Shown here in pieces: positions 7,389-16,508 of a DNA stretch of 37,288 bases; positions within the stretch are counted from its first letter, which is position 1, and every line of letters begins with the position of its first letter. The stretch is from positions 1-37,288 of the forward strand of contig DATCIH010000120.1 of NCBI GenBank assembly GCA_036507955.1, written 5' to 3'. The notes beneath the pieces are model-generated. The model was not told the origin of the DNA. It saw only the letters and a program-made list of their open reading frames with translations, and did not search any database. The stretch comes from DATCIH01 sp036507955. GTDB lineage: Bacteria > Bacillota > Clostridia > Clostridiales > Clostridiaceae. Made by a program: the position numbers and the translations under genes.

Positions 7389-8369
7389 ATGAAGGAAGTA
7401 AGATTCGCTTTTGTTGGTTGTGGTAATTTTACATATAACGTAATATATGATTATATAAAGAACCTTCCTTGTAAGCTGGTGAGTGTTTGTGATCTAGACT
7501 CTGAAAAGTTAAAAAGATTTACTGAAAGATATCAAGTAGCAAATTCATATCATGATTATAACGAGATGTTCTCAAAGGAAAAACTAGATGCTGTTATTTG
7601 TATAGCTGATGCAAAAACTCACTATGAGGTTGCGAAGGCGGCATTAGCTAGGGGAATAAGTATATTTATAGAAAAAGCTCCAACCACAAGTAGTATTGAT
7701 GCAAAAGAACTATTAGAGCTTCAGAAAAGCACAAAGGCTTATGCTCAGGTAGGCTTTAATAGAAGGTTTGCTACCGCCTATATTATGGGAAAGGAAATAA
7801 TTAAAAGTCCTGAATTCGGTAGGAAAACCATGTATCTAGCTAAATATAATTCCTCAGAATATAGCTCTGAGGAGTATTTTATATTAAATCATGTTATTCA
7901 TCATTTGGATATAGCAAGATACTTTCTAGGAGAGATAAAAAATATTCATACAAATACCATAAGAATAAGTAGTAAAAAAGTAGGATATCATATATCCTTT
8001 GTGGCAGAGGACGGTACTATAGGAATCCTTCAAACAAGCTCTCTTCAGTATGAACCTTATCCTATGGAAAGAATTGAGATTACAGGTGTTGGGAAAAACA
8101 TTATAATAGATAACGTAAAAAGCCTTGAATATAACAGACCTGGGGGAAAAAAGGATGAACTTTCTGGTATCTGCCTTTCCGAAGGTGGAGATTCCTTAGT
8201 TTGGAAACATAATCAAGGACATTCTTCCCTTTATAGTCATTATGGTTTCGAAAGAGAGTTTGCCTTTTTTATTGATGCAGTTTCAAAAGGAACATTTGAA
8301 AAGGAAAGTTTAAGGGATACAGTTAAAACTATGGAGTTATATGAAAGCTTTAAAAGTAGCCTTAGTTAA
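7389..8369 (+). CDS. Gfo/Idh/MocA-family oxidoreductase
   Basis: NAD(P)-dependent sugar or sugar-derivative dehydrogenase, 326 residues. The N-terminal Rossmann domain starts FAFVGCGNFTYNVI; EKAPTTS at about 98-104 stands for the family EKP motif. QVGFNRRF follows, and the C-terminal domain has NHVIHHLDIARYFLG, holding the usual catalytic aspartate/histidine region. GGGGGGAAATAATG gives the start. It follows the aldo/keto reductase by 15 bases. Members of this family oxidise ring hydroxyls of free or bound sugars; here, directly before a glycoside-hydrolase-like protein, it may oxidise a glycoside so that it can be cleaved. That last step is inference. Confidence 0.92.
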   Translation: MKEVRFAFVGCGNFTYNVIYDYIKNLPCKLVSVCDLDSEKLKRFTERYQVANSYHDYNEMFSKEKLDAVICIADAKTHYEVAKAALARGISIFIEKAPTTSSIDAKELLELQKSTKAYAQVGFNRRFATAYIMGKEIIKSPEFGRKTMYLAKYNSSEYSSEEYFILNHVIHHLDIARYFLGEIKNIHTNTIRISSKKVGYHISFVAEDGTIGILQTSSLQYEPYPMERIEITGVGKNIIIDNVKSLEYNRPGGKKDELSGICLSEGGDSLVWKHNQGHSSLYSHYGFEREFAFFIDAVSKGTFEKESLRDTVKTMELYESFKSSLS

Positions 8370-8400
8370 GGCTCGCATTAAGTAAGGCTCGCCTTAGTTA
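8359..8400. repeat. Imperfect tandem repeat over the gene end
   Basis: TTAAGGCTCGC(A/C)TTA occurs as two adjacent copies, forming alternating GCCTTA and TAAGGC boxes at 8359-8396, across and after the Gfo/Idh/MocA stop codon. GCCTTA-GT-TAAGGC is also a small palindrome. Role unknown. Confidence 0.5.
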
Positions 8401-8422
8401 ATAAAATATAGGGGGAATAATC

Positions 8423-10540
8423 ATGGCAAATACCTATTGGTACAATAAGCAACTAAGAATGGTACAGACGGTTCTAAGGGAAACAGATATCATAAATTAT
8501 GATGCAGATAAGGTTGTAGCTTACTTAGATTCAGTAAGGGCAAATTGTATTATTGTAAATGGAGGAGGCGTTGTTGACTTTTTCCCTAATACTTTAGAAC
8601 TATCAAATGTTAATCCCTTTATGACTAAGGAAAATATGCTTGGGGATTTAGTTAAAAAAGCTCATGAAAAGGATATAAAGGTTATGGTGCGAGTAGATTT
8701 TCGTGGAGTAGATAAAGCTAGATATGAAATGAAGCCCCATTGGTTTACTTTAAAGGAGGATTTAAGTCCTAAGCTAAATCCACAGGGATTGTATCCCCCT
8801 TGCTATAATAGTGAATATGCGAATGAACATGGAGTTCGTTATATCAAGAATATAATGACACTTTATGATATAGATGGAGTGTGGGAAAACTCTGTGGGCT
8901 TTGGAGTAGGACCTTGTTATTGCATGCGCTGTAGGAAAAAATATAAAAAGGACCTTGGGAAAGCTATCCCGAAGGGAACAGATTATTATTCAAAAGATTT
9001 TGATGAATACAGAGTATGGAAGGCAAAATGTGCGGATGATCATTTAAGGCTTTTACGAGATAGTGTTAAAAGCTTTGGAGAGGATAAAGCCTTTTGCGCT
9101 GAAATATTTGGTATGTTTCATGCAAAGGGTACAAAGGATACTGGTATAGATCTATATAATGCTAAGGAACATTTTGATTTTTTAGTTAGTCCAACTTTTT
9201 TAACAGTGCATAATCCTAAAAGTAATTATGATATTTTATCCTATGGGGCCTCCAGTATTAGATTTATGAAGGCAATTCATAGGGATAAACAAGCAGTAAT
9301 GCTTTATGGAAATAACGGAACATTATGGAGATATGTTAAGGACCCTACAGTTGAATCAAAAATATGGCTTTGGGAAGGTGTTAGCGTGGGAGCTAACTTT
9401 TGGAATTGCATGTTCAATGGACAGTATCCAGGTGGAACCTATGATAATAGAAATGCTTATATGGAAAAGGAAATATATAGCTACTTAGAAGATAATGAAG
9501 CCATTCTCGGGAATCAAATACCAGCACAAGATATAGGAATTTATTTTTCTAAGGCAACCAGAGATTATTTTGGTAGTGATGATGAGGATAAGGATGGTTA
9601 TGGGGTTTATATAAAGGGAGTTGAAAGAGTTCTTCTTGAAAATCATCATCAATATAGCTTTATTCCTGATATTGATTTTACCTTAGAGAAGATAAAATCT
9701 TTAAAGGTTCTTATACTTCCTAATTGTGCTTGTATATCTAATGAACATATAGAAACAATTAAAAGCTATGTAAAAGAGGGGGGGGGACTAATAGCCTCCT
9801 ATGAAACCTCTTTGTATGATGAAAGAGGAAACAAAAGAGAAGATTTTGCTTTAGGTGAGCTCTTTGGATTAAGCTATACAGGTATTAAAAAAGATACTGC
9901 TATGGATTCTTATCAATGGATTGAGGATAAAAACCATCCAGTCTTAGAGGGAATAACTGATACTTCCTTAGTTATTAATGGAGGTAATACCTTAATTTGC
10001 ACAAAAGAAAATAAGGATTACACTAGTGTTTGTAGCTATATTCCTCAAATTTATAACCAGCCTCCTGAAAAGGCTTGGATAAGGGAAATGCAAACGGAAT
10101 TTCCAACTATAATTGCTGGAAGGTACGGCAAAGGGCGAGTAATATATTTCTCTAATGAACAAGATAAGCTATGCCATACAAATGGTCATGAAGATTACAC
10201 CACCATATATAATAACTCTATAAAATGGGCAGGAAAAGGGAGATTATCTATTAGTTCTAATGCGCCTGAGAGTGTCCATGTAGCACTAACAAATAATAAT
10301 AAGAATGAAGGACAATATGTTCTTTCTTTAGTTAATCTTACCTCAGCACCAAGACGCCCTATCAAAGAAATTCTTCCAGTTTATGACCTTAAAATAGAGC
10401 TTAAGTTAGGTAAAAAACTAGCAGACTATAAGGTGTTAAAAAGTCAGGGTAGAATTGAGGTAACTTATGAAGATGATATTATAAAAATATTTGTAGAAAA
10501 GCTTCAGGATTTCACAAGCATATATATTAATACTTTGTAG
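8423..10540 (+). CDS. Glycoside-hydrolase-like protein with GH42-type trimerisation domain
   Basis: Large cytosolic protein, 705 residues, no signal peptide. The N-terminal half (about 1-370) reads as a TIM barrel of the hypothetical-glycosyl-hydrolase type, with VMVRVDFRGVDKA, DGVWENSVGFG, a paired-cysteine GPCYCMRCRKKY and CAEIFGMF, where acidic residues sit at strand ends. Residues about 375-590 resemble the flavodoxin-like trimerisation domain of GH42 beta-galactosidases (VLILPNCACISNEHIETI, YVKEGGGLIASYETS). A beta-rich tail follows. GGGGGAATAATC precedes the ATG. It sits between the Gfo/Idh/MocA enzyme and the LarA-like protein, so it probably cleaves an imported or oxidised glycoside. 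The fold call is fairly safe; catalytic residues and bond specificity are not. Confidence 0.75.
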   Translation: MANTYWYNKQLRMVQTVLRETDIINYDADKVVAYLDSVRANCIIVNGGGVVDFFPNTLELSNVNPFMTKENMLGDLVKKAHEKDIKVMVRVDFRGVDKARYEMKPHWFTLKEDLSPKLNPQGLYPPCYNSEYANEHGVRYIKNIMTLYDIDGVWENSVGFGVGPCYCMRCRKKYKKDLGKAIPKGTDYYSKDFDEYRVWKAKCADDHLRLLRDSVKSFGEDKAFCAEIFGMFHAKGTKDTGIDLYNAKEHFDFLVSPTFLTVHNPKSNYDILSYGASSIRFMKAIHRDKQAVMLYGNNGTLWRYVKDPTVESKIWLWEGVSVGANFWNCMFNGQYPGGTYDNRNAYMEKEIYSYLEDNEAILGNQIPAQDIGIYFSKATRDYFGSDDEDKDGYGVYIKGVERVLLENHHQYSFIPDIDFTLEKIKSLKVLILPNCACISNEHIETIKSYVKEGGGLIASYETSLYDERGNKREDFALGELFGLSYTGIKKDTAMDSYQWIEDKNHPVLEGITDTSLVINGGNTLICTKENKDYTSVCSYIPQIYNQPPEKAWIREMQTEFPTIIAGRYGKGRVIYFSNEQDKLCHTNGHEDYTTIYNNSIKWAGKGRLSISSNAPESVHVALTNNNKNEGQYVLSLVNLTSAPRRPIKEILPVYDLKIELKLGKKLADYKVLKSQGRIEVTYEDDIIKIFVEKLQDFTSIYINTL

Positions 10541-10551
10541 GAGGCTTAAAA

Positions 10552-11790
10552 ATGAACATTCCAAAGCTTATTAAGGTTAAACAGAACTTCAAAAGAGAGC
10601 ATATTGAAGATATTGAAAAAAAGGTTATAGAGGAAATAGAAAAATCAAACCTTACAATTAAAAAAGGAGATAGGATTGCTATTGCAGTAGGTAGCAGGGG
10701 AATCGCAAATATAGCTAAAGTAGTAAAGGCAACCGTGGCGAAAGTAAAATACTTAGGGGGAGAACCTTTTATTATCCCCGCTATGGGAAGCCATGGTGGA
10801 GCTAATGCAATAGGCCAGAGAGCGGTACTAGAGGGTTATGGTGTTACAGAAGAATATATAGGGGCTCCTATTGTTTCCTCTATGGAGATAGTAGAGCTTC
10901 CTAGTGATGGTATAGGAAACAAAGTTTATATGGATAAAGCTGCATTTGAAGCCTCCGGCACAATAATAATAAATAGAATTAAGGTGCATACAGACTTCCA
11001 TAGTATCACAGAAAGCGGCCTAATTAAAATGTGCGTTATTGGACTTGGAAAGCATAAGCAAGCTTTAGAAATACACAGACACAGAATTTATGGCTTGAAA
11101 AACATGATACTACCTACAGCAAAACAGGTTTTAAAGCATGGGAATATAATACTAGGGATAGGACTTGTTGAAAATGCTTATGATGAAACTGCAATAATTA
11201 AGGCTATTAGACCAGAGGACTTGATTGTTGAGGAACTAAAGCTCTTAGATTATAATAGAAATAATATGCCAAGCCTTCCAGTAACTAAGCTACATGTTTT
11301 AATGGTGGATGAGATGGGAAAGGATATTAGCGGGGTAGGTATAGATACTAATATTATTGGTAGAATCGGCATTAAGGGTGAAGATAATGGGCTTATTGAG
11401 ATAATAAATATTGTGGTAGGTGATTTAACAACAGCTTCCCATGGTAATGCTTTAGGTATGGGTCTTGCAGATTTTATCACAAAAAAGCTACATGATAAAA
11501 TAGATTTTCAAGCTACTTATGAAAATGTCATAACTAGCACCTTCTTAGAAAGAGGAAAGATGCCAATTGTTGCACCTAATGAACTTATAGCCTTGAATTA
11601 TGCCTTAAGAACCTGCGGTCCTATTGAGATTGAGGAAGCAAGGATTATAAGGATAAAAAATACCTTAAAGCTTAGTGAAATATATGTTTCAAAGCCAGTA
11701 TATGAGGAAATTAAAGATAAGGACAATATAGAAGTAATTGGAGAATATAAAAACGTATTTGATTCAAAGGGCGAATTTATCAGCTTTTAA
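10552..11790 (+). CDS. LarA-like nickel-dependent racemase/epimerase family protein
   Basis: 412-residue protein of the lactate-racemase (LarA, DUF2088) superfamily, whose studied members invert a 2-hydroxy acid with a nickel-pincer nucleotide cofactor. Seen here: R49 in VGSRGI, H81 in MGSHGGAN, NRIKVHTDFH with H146 and H150, then K159 in LIKMCVIGLGK and H175. The 16-residue K159-H175 spacing equals that of the cofactor-tethering lysine and nickel-ligand histidine (K184/H200) of Lactobacillus LarA, as I recall them. It is 12 bases after the glycosidase-like gene and 12 before the kinase. It probably sets the C2 stereochemistry of the sugar acid before phosphorylation. No larB, larC or larE is in the window. 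Epimerase action on a tetronate is inference. Confidence 0.78.
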   Translation: MNIPKLIKVKQNFKREHIEDIEKKVIEEIEKSNLTIKKGDRIAIAVGSRGIANIAKVVKATVAKVKYLGGEPFIIPAMGSHGGANAIGQRAVLEGYGVTEEYIGAPIVSSMEIVELPSDGIGNKVYMDKAAFEASGTIIINRIKVHTDFHSITESGLIKMCVIGLGKHKQALEIHRHRIYGLKNMILPTAKQVLKHGNIILGIGLVENAYDETAIIKAIRPEDLIVEELKLLDYNRNNMPSLPVTKLHVLMVDEMGKDISGVGIDTNIIGRIGIKGEDNGLIEIINIVVGDLTTASHGNALGMGLADFITKKLHDKIDFQATYENVITSTFLERGKMPIVAPNELIALNYALRTCGPIEIEEARIIRIKNTLKLSEIYVSKPVYEEIKDKDNIEVIGEYKNVFDSKGEFISF

Positions 11791-11801
11791 AGGGGAAATT
11801 A

Positions 11802-13022
11802 ATGATAAAGCTTATAATTATAGCGGACGATCTTACAGGAGCACTAGATACCGGGGTTCAGTTTTCAAAAGAGGGCATTAAAACTCTAATTACCACAGAC
11901 CTTAATCTAGATTTAAAAGCACTAGATGAGGAAGCTCAGGTGGTAGTTTTTGATACTGAAAGTAGGCACATTAATATGAGTTTAGCTTATAGTTTAGTTA
12001 GCACCTTAGTTGAGATGGGACTAAGCTTAGGAGTTGAGTTTTTCTATAAAAAGACGGATTCTACTTTAAGGGGGCATATAGGCTCTGAGCTTTCTGCTAT
12101 ACTTGATATTACTTGCGATAACCTTATGTTTATTCCGGCTTTTCCAAGTAATAAGCGAACAACTAAAGATGGAAAGGTATATGTAAATGATACCCTTCTT
12201 CATAAAACGGATTTTGCTAAGGATCCTTTAAATCCAATAAAAAGTAGTTCAATTAAATCTATAATAAGAGAGGAAAGTAAGGGTTCTATTACTCTTGTTA
12301 AAGCTAACACTCTAATTGATATAGAAAAAGAAGGTATATATGTATTTGATGCAGAAACAGAGGAGGACCTATTTTCAATAGGGGAATATCTTAAGTCTAA
12401 AGATAAATTAAAGTTTACCTCAGGCTCTGCAGGTTTTGCTAGGGTACTTTCTAAAATTATAGACTTTAAGAGGACTCCTACTAAAATGCCTTGTTTTAAG
12501 GGTAGCACTTTAATCATTAATGGCAGTGTAAATAGCCAGTCGTTAAAGCAAGTATCTTATGCCAAAGAATTAGGCTATGGGAGTATTAATATTTCACCAG
12601 AGGAATTATTTAAAAGGGATTTCATCAGGGCTATAAAGGAATATAAAGCTTTTGATGAGGAAAAACCCTTTATAATTAATACAATTACTGAAAGAGAGGG
12701 CATAATAGAATATTATAGCTATGGCGAAAAGATAAATTTAAGTAAAGTTGAAATAAGTAAGGTAATATCAGAAAACCTTGGTATTTTGACAAAGGACCTT
12801 TTAAGAGAAAAAAAGACAGCTAATTTAGTTGTTTTCGGGGGAGATACAGCTATAGAGATATTGAATAATTTAAATATCAAAGGGATTTATGCTTTAGGTG
12901 AAATACTTACAGGAGTGGCGATAGCTTCCTTAGGCGAGGTAATGTTTATTACTAAGGCAGGTGGCTTTGGTGATACAAATTTATTAGAGCTTATAATAGC
13001 ACATATAAAAGGGAGGTTATGA
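11802..13022 (+). CDS. Four-carbon acid sugar kinase (DUF1537/OtnK-DtnK family)
   Basis: ATP-dependent kinase that phosphorylates a tetronate such as threonate or erythronate at O4, 406 residues. The N-terminal sugar-acid-binding domain begins IIIADDLTGALDTGVQF (residues 5-21), the hallmark of the family, with FYKKTDSTLRGHIGSEL at about 82-98. The C-terminal nucleotide-binding domain has VVFGGDTAIEIL and ITKAGGFGDTNLL. It starts with GGGGAAATTAATG and its stop is one base before the PdxA2-type gene, so the two are translationally linked. Studied relatives work with PdxA2 in D-threonate or D-erythronate use. Which isomer it accepts cannot be read from sequence. Confidence 0.92.
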   Translation: MIKLIIIADDLTGALDTGVQFSKEGIKTLITTDLNLDLKALDEEAQVVVFDTESRHINMSLAYSLVSTLVEMGLSLGVEFFYKKTDSTLRGHIGSELSAILDITCDNLMFIPAFPSNKRTTKDGKVYVNDTLLHKTDFAKDPLNPIKSSSIKSIIREESKGSITLVKANTLIDIEKEGIYVFDAETEEDLFSIGEYLKSKDKLKFTSGSAGFARVLSKIIDFKRTPTKMPCFKGSTLIINGSVNSQSLKQVSYAKELGYGSINISPEELFKRDFIRAIKEYKAFDEEKPFIINTITEREGIIEYYSYGEKINLSKVEISKVISENLGILTKDLLREKKTANLVVFGGDTAIEILNNLNIKGIYALGEILTGVAIASLGEVMFITKAGGFGDTNLLELIIAHIKGRL

Positions 13023-13023
13023 T

Positions 13024-13989
13024 ATGATTATTGGAATTACCATGGGAGATCCCAGTGGGGTTGGACCAGAATTAGTATTAAGAGCATATAAAGAAGATGA
13101 ATTAAAGGGTTCCTATATTGTGGTAGGAGATTATGAAATATTAGATTATTGTAATAGAAAATTAATGCTTCAAGTCTCTTTAAGAAAAATCAGATCTATA
13201 AAGGAATATGAAGAGGGAAGCTTAAACATATTGGATATGGGCATTATGAAATTAGAGGAGCTCAAAATTGGTGAAATATCTAAAAAGGCAGGATATGCAG
13301 CCATGCAATACGTAAAAAAGGCAACGGAGCTAGCGTTAGAAGGGGAGATTATTGCGGTTGTAACACTTCCTATGAATAAGGAGGCGACAAGGCTTAGTGA
13401 CCCTAACTTTTCCGGGCATACAGGGTATATAGCAGCCCTTTGTAAAGAAGATAGTTATACAATGATGTTAGCATCAGATAAACTTATGGTTACCCATGTT
13501 AGCACCCATGTTTCTATGGAGAATGCTGTTAAAGCTGTGAAAAAAGAAAGAGTATATGAGGTAATAAAACTAACCTATGAGGCTTTAAAAAGGTTAAAAA
13601 AAGATCCTAAAATTGCAGTGGCAGGATTAAATCCCCATGCAGGAGAAAATGGTGCTTTTGGCAGAGAAGAGCTAGAAGAAATTATACCAGCCGTGGAAAA
13701 AGCTAAAAAGGATGGCATAAAGGTTGAAGGGCCAATAGCTCCAGATACTGTGTTTCTAAAAGCTTATAAAAAAGAGTATGATGTGGTAATATGTATGTAT
13801 CATGATCAAGGACATATACCTATGAAACTCTTAGATTTCGAAGGTGGGGTAAATGTAACCTTAGGCCTAAAGATAATAAGGACCTCAGTGGATCATGGGA
13901 CAGCCTTTGATATAGCATATAAAGGTATAGCTTCCACCAGAAGCTTAGTGGAGGCATATAATTTTGCAGTTAAGCTTGCAAAAAGCTAA
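13024..13989 (+). CDS. pdxA2: PdxA2-type 4-phosphotetronate dehydrogenase
   Basis: NAD-dependent, metal-dependent dehydrogenase of the PdxA family, 321 residues. The N-terminus is ITMGDPSGVGPE; the divalent-metal histidines H158 (MVTHVSTH), H205 (LNPHAGENG) and H260 (MYHDQGHIPMK) match those of E. coli PdxA by position. GHTGYIA with H132 is also intact. In its usual pairing with a DUF1537 kinase, it oxidises 4-phosphothreonate or 4-phosphoerythronate at C3, and the keto acid loses CO2 to give dihydroxyacetone phosphate. The immediate neighbour is that kinase, so a role in catabolism is much more likely than vitamin B6 synthesis, and no other B6 gene is here. Confidence 0.9.
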   Translation: MIIGITMGDPSGVGPELVLRAYKEDELKGSYIVVGDYEILDYCNRKLMLQVSLRKIRSIKEYEEGSLNILDMGIMKLEELKIGEISKKAGYAAMQYVKKATELALEGEIIAVVTLPMNKEATRLSDPNFSGHTGYIAALCKEDSYTMMLASDKLMVTHVSTHVSMENAVKAVKKERVYEVIKLTYEALKRLKKDPKIAVAGLNPHAGENGAFGREELEEIIPAVEKAKKDGIKVEGPIAPDTVFLKAYKKEYDVVICMYHDQGHIPMKLLDFEGGVNVTLGLKIIRTSVDHGTAFDIAYKGIASTRSLVEAYNFAVKLAKS

Positions 13990-14013
13990 TATACAATAAG
14001 TGAAGTGATGTAG

Positions 14014-15192
14014 TTGAAGGATCAAGTAATATTCCATATTGATGTAAATTCAGCGTTTTTGTCCTGGACAGCGGTACATAAGTTGAAGCTGGGAGACGAA
14101 GAGGATATAAGAAATATACCCTCTGTTATCGGTGGTGATGAAGAAAGCCGAAGAGGGGTGGTCCTTGCTAAATCCAATATGGCTAAGTCTTTTGGTATTA
14201 TAACTGGTGAGAGCCTGTTTGTAGCAAGAAAAAAATGCCCCGGTCTTAAGGTCTTTTCTTCTTCCTTCAAGATATATAATTATTACAGTGAAAAAATGAT
14301 GGAATTAATACAGGGTTATTCACCTATGTTTCAACAGTATTCAATAGATGAGTGCTTTTTAGATGTAACCAATGACTTGAAAACCACACCTATGGAGCTT
14401 GCCTCTGAAATAAAAAATGCTATTTATGAAACCCTAGGTTTTACAGTAAATATTGGCATATCTACAAATAAGCTATTAGCAAAAATGGCTTCTGAGTTTG
14501 ATAAGCCAAACAAAGTAAATACATTATATCCTGAAGAGATTGAAACAAAAATGTGGCCTTTACCCGTAGGAGAACTTTTTATGGTAGGCAAGAGTGCCAA
14601 TGAACGGTTTAATAAAATGTATATAAAAACCATAGGAGATTTAGCTCACCATGACGTTAATATATTAACAGAGAATTTTAAAAGCTATGGTAGGATGATA
14701 TGGCAGTATGCAAATGGAATTGATGATTCTAAGGTATCTGTAGAGGCGAGTCAGATAAAAGTTATAAGCAATTCAACAACCTTAGAAAAGGATATAATTA
14801 AACAAGGAGAAGCAAATATAGTTCTTTTATCCCTAGCTGAAAATGTAGCTACCAGGTTAAGAAAAGCTAACAAATTTGCAGGAACTGTTTCTGTTATTAT
14901 AAGAAGCAGTAGTTTTAAGGACTATTCTCATCAAAAAAGGTTAAGCAATAAAACTACTTCCACTCAAGAAATATATGAAATTTCCAAAGCCCTGTTTAAA
15001 GAAACATGGAAAAGAGAACCTATAAGACTTTTAGGGATACAGCTCTCTTCCTTAAGTGATGAGGGGGATAGACAGTTATCCTTATTTGAAGATAAAAAAA
15101 AGGGTACCATAGATAAGACCATAGATTCTATAAGGGAAAAGTATGGTGATAAGGCCATAGTAAGATCAATTTTTATAGATAAGAAAAAATAG
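14014..15192 (+). CDS. dinB: DNA polymerase IV-like Y-family polymerase
   Basis: Error-prone translesion polymerase, 392 residues from a TTG start at 14014; no better start is in frame and the ribosome site is weak. Catalytic acids are in FHIDVNSAFLSW (palm, near residue 9) and YSIDECFLDVT (about 109-119). The helix-hairpin-helix region (VGELFMVGKSANERF) and little finger follow. QLSLF at 354-358 near the C-terminus is a sliding-clamp binding motif. The HIDVNSAFLSW form belongs to a DinB branch common in clostridia rather than the E. coli-like HVDMDCFF type. It is 24 bases after the PdxA2 gene, with no terminator between, so it may be read from the catabolic operon. No LexA-type site was recognised. 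Confidence 0.92.
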   Translation: MKDQVIFHIDVNSAFLSWTAVHKLKLGDEEDIRNIPSVIGGDEESRRGVVLAKSNMAKSFGIITGESLFVARKKCPGLKVFSSSFKIYNYYSEKMMELIQGYSPMFQQYSIDECFLDVTNDLKTTPMELASEIKNAIYETLGFTVNIGISTNKLLAKMASEFDKPNKVNTLYPEEIETKMWPLPVGELFMVGKSANERFNKMYIKTIGDLAHHDVNILTENFKSYGRMIWQYANGIDDSKVSVEASQIKVISNSTTLEKDIIKQGEANIVLLSLAENVATRLRKANKFAGTVSVIIRSSSFKDYSHQKRLSNKTTSTQEIYEISKALFKETWKREPIRLLGIQLSSLSDEGDRQLSLFEDKKKGTIDKTIDSIREKYGDKAIVRSIFIDKKK

Positions 15193-15368
15193 TGGAGGTT
15201 TTGTTTTTAGGAATGAAGGGTGATGCCTATAGTTATGGCACGGTTAAGATGCTATGTAATTTAAGCTAGATTTATTTCCTAACATTATTGGATTACAAAT
15301 TATGGCTGAGTAGGTTACAATTTTATGATATAATTATTTACATATTATTTATTGGAAGGAAGATGCAA

Positions 15369-16475
15369 ATGCAGTATGTGGATTATGGAAAGACAGGAAT
15401 AAAGGTCTCAAGATTTGGACTTGGATGTATGAGATATCCTAGTGATAAAACGGAAGCTATAAAAATGGTAAGGTATGCATTAGATAATGGAATAAACTAT
15501 TTAGATACAGCTTATGTCTATGGAGATAGTGAGATTATAACTGGTGAAGCTCTTAAGGAAGGATACAGGGATAAAGCAATAGTGGTAACTAAAAACCCTA
15601 CTTGGGAAATAAATAAAACCGCTGATTTTGAAATGTTTTTAGATAAACAGCTAAAGAGATTAGGCGTGGATTATATAGATGTCTATTTGCTTCACAATTT
15701 ATCATATAATAATTGGCTAAAGGTGGAGCAATTTGATGGCTTAACCTTCTTAGATAAAATGGTTCAAAAAGGTAAAATAAGGCATAAGGCTTTTTCTTTT
15801 CATGGAACGTTATCTGCCTTTAAAAATATTGTGGATAGCTATGACTGGGAAATGGCACAAATTCAGCTTAATATTTTAGATGAATTTGAGCAGGCAGGCG
15901 TAGAAGGTCTTAAATATGCCCATGAAAAAGGAATGGCAGCTGTAATAATGGAGCCTCTTCGTGGAGGTCATATAATAAATAATGTACCCAATGAGGTATC
16001 TTCTTTAGTAAATTCCTATAAAGAAAAGAGATCCTTATTGGAATGGGCTTTTAGGTGGCTTTATAACATGCCTGAAGCGGATGTTATTTTAAGCGGAACT
16101 AGTTCTCTTGAGCAACTTAAAAAGAATATAGAAATATTTAATGAGGCTAAGGCAAATGTAATGACATCTGAGGATTTGAAGCTAATAAAAGATATTAGGG
16201 AAGCCTTTGAGGAGAAGAAAAGTATTGGATGTACTGGTTGTAGATACTGTATGCCATGTCCAAAAAACGTTGATATCCCACAAATATTTAAACTATATAA
16301 TAGCGCTACCCTTATGAGCACTCATTGGGTGGACAAGGAGATGTATACTAGCAACATAGTTCCAGCAGGGCTTGGGGCAGACCAATGCATTGAATGTGGA
16401 GCTTGTATGAAACATTGTCCGCAAAGTATACGCATACCTGAAATGTTAAAGGTAGCACACAAAGGTTTATTATAA
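15369..16475 (+). CDS. Aldo/keto reductase with C-terminal 4Fe-4S domain
   Basis: Predicted reductase, about 368 residues from the ATG at 15369, chosen because GGAAGGA ends 8 bases upstream; the frame extends to 15288 but that part is promoter-like (TATAAT at 15329-15334). The AKR barrel begins YGKTGIKVSRFGLGCMRYP, with YLDTAYVYGDSE, VVTKNP and VYLLHNLS carrying the Asp, Tyr, Lys and His tetrad. The C-terminal about 85 residues hold two cysteine clusters, GCTGCRYCMPCP and CIECGACMKHCP, for two iron-sulfur clusters. Such fusions are common in anaerobes and may take electrons from ferredoxin. It ends 33 bases before the cellulase gene. Confidence 0.9.
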   Translation: MQYVDYGKTGIKVSRFGLGCMRYPSDKTEAIKMVRYALDNGINYLDTAYVYGDSEIITGEALKEGYRDKAIVVTKNPTWEINKTADFEMFLDKQLKRLGVDYIDVYLLHNLSYNNWLKVEQFDGLTFLDKMVQKGKIRHKAFSFHGTLSAFKNIVDSYDWEMAQIQLNILDEFEQAGVEGLKYAHEKGMAAVIMEPLRGGHIINNVPNEVSSLVNSYKEKRSLLEWAFRWLYNMPEADVILSGTSSLEQLKKNIEIFNEAKANVMTSEDLKLIKDIREAFEEKKSIGCTGCRYCMPCPKNVDIPQIFKLYNSATLMSTHWVDKEMYTSNIVPAGLGADQCIECGACMKHCPQSIRIPEMLKVAHKGLL

Positions 16476-16508
16476 TAAATAAAATATATAATGGGGAGCT
16501 TATTTAAT

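Noticed and set aside
13024..13989. Reading pdxA as a vitamin B6 synthesis gene
   Set aside because: It is coupled to a DUF1537 kinase and sits in a catabolic cluster without other B6 genes.
15213..15269. 18-codon frame in the gap after dinB
   Set aside because: Too short, poor ribosome site spacing and no recognisable peptide pattern.
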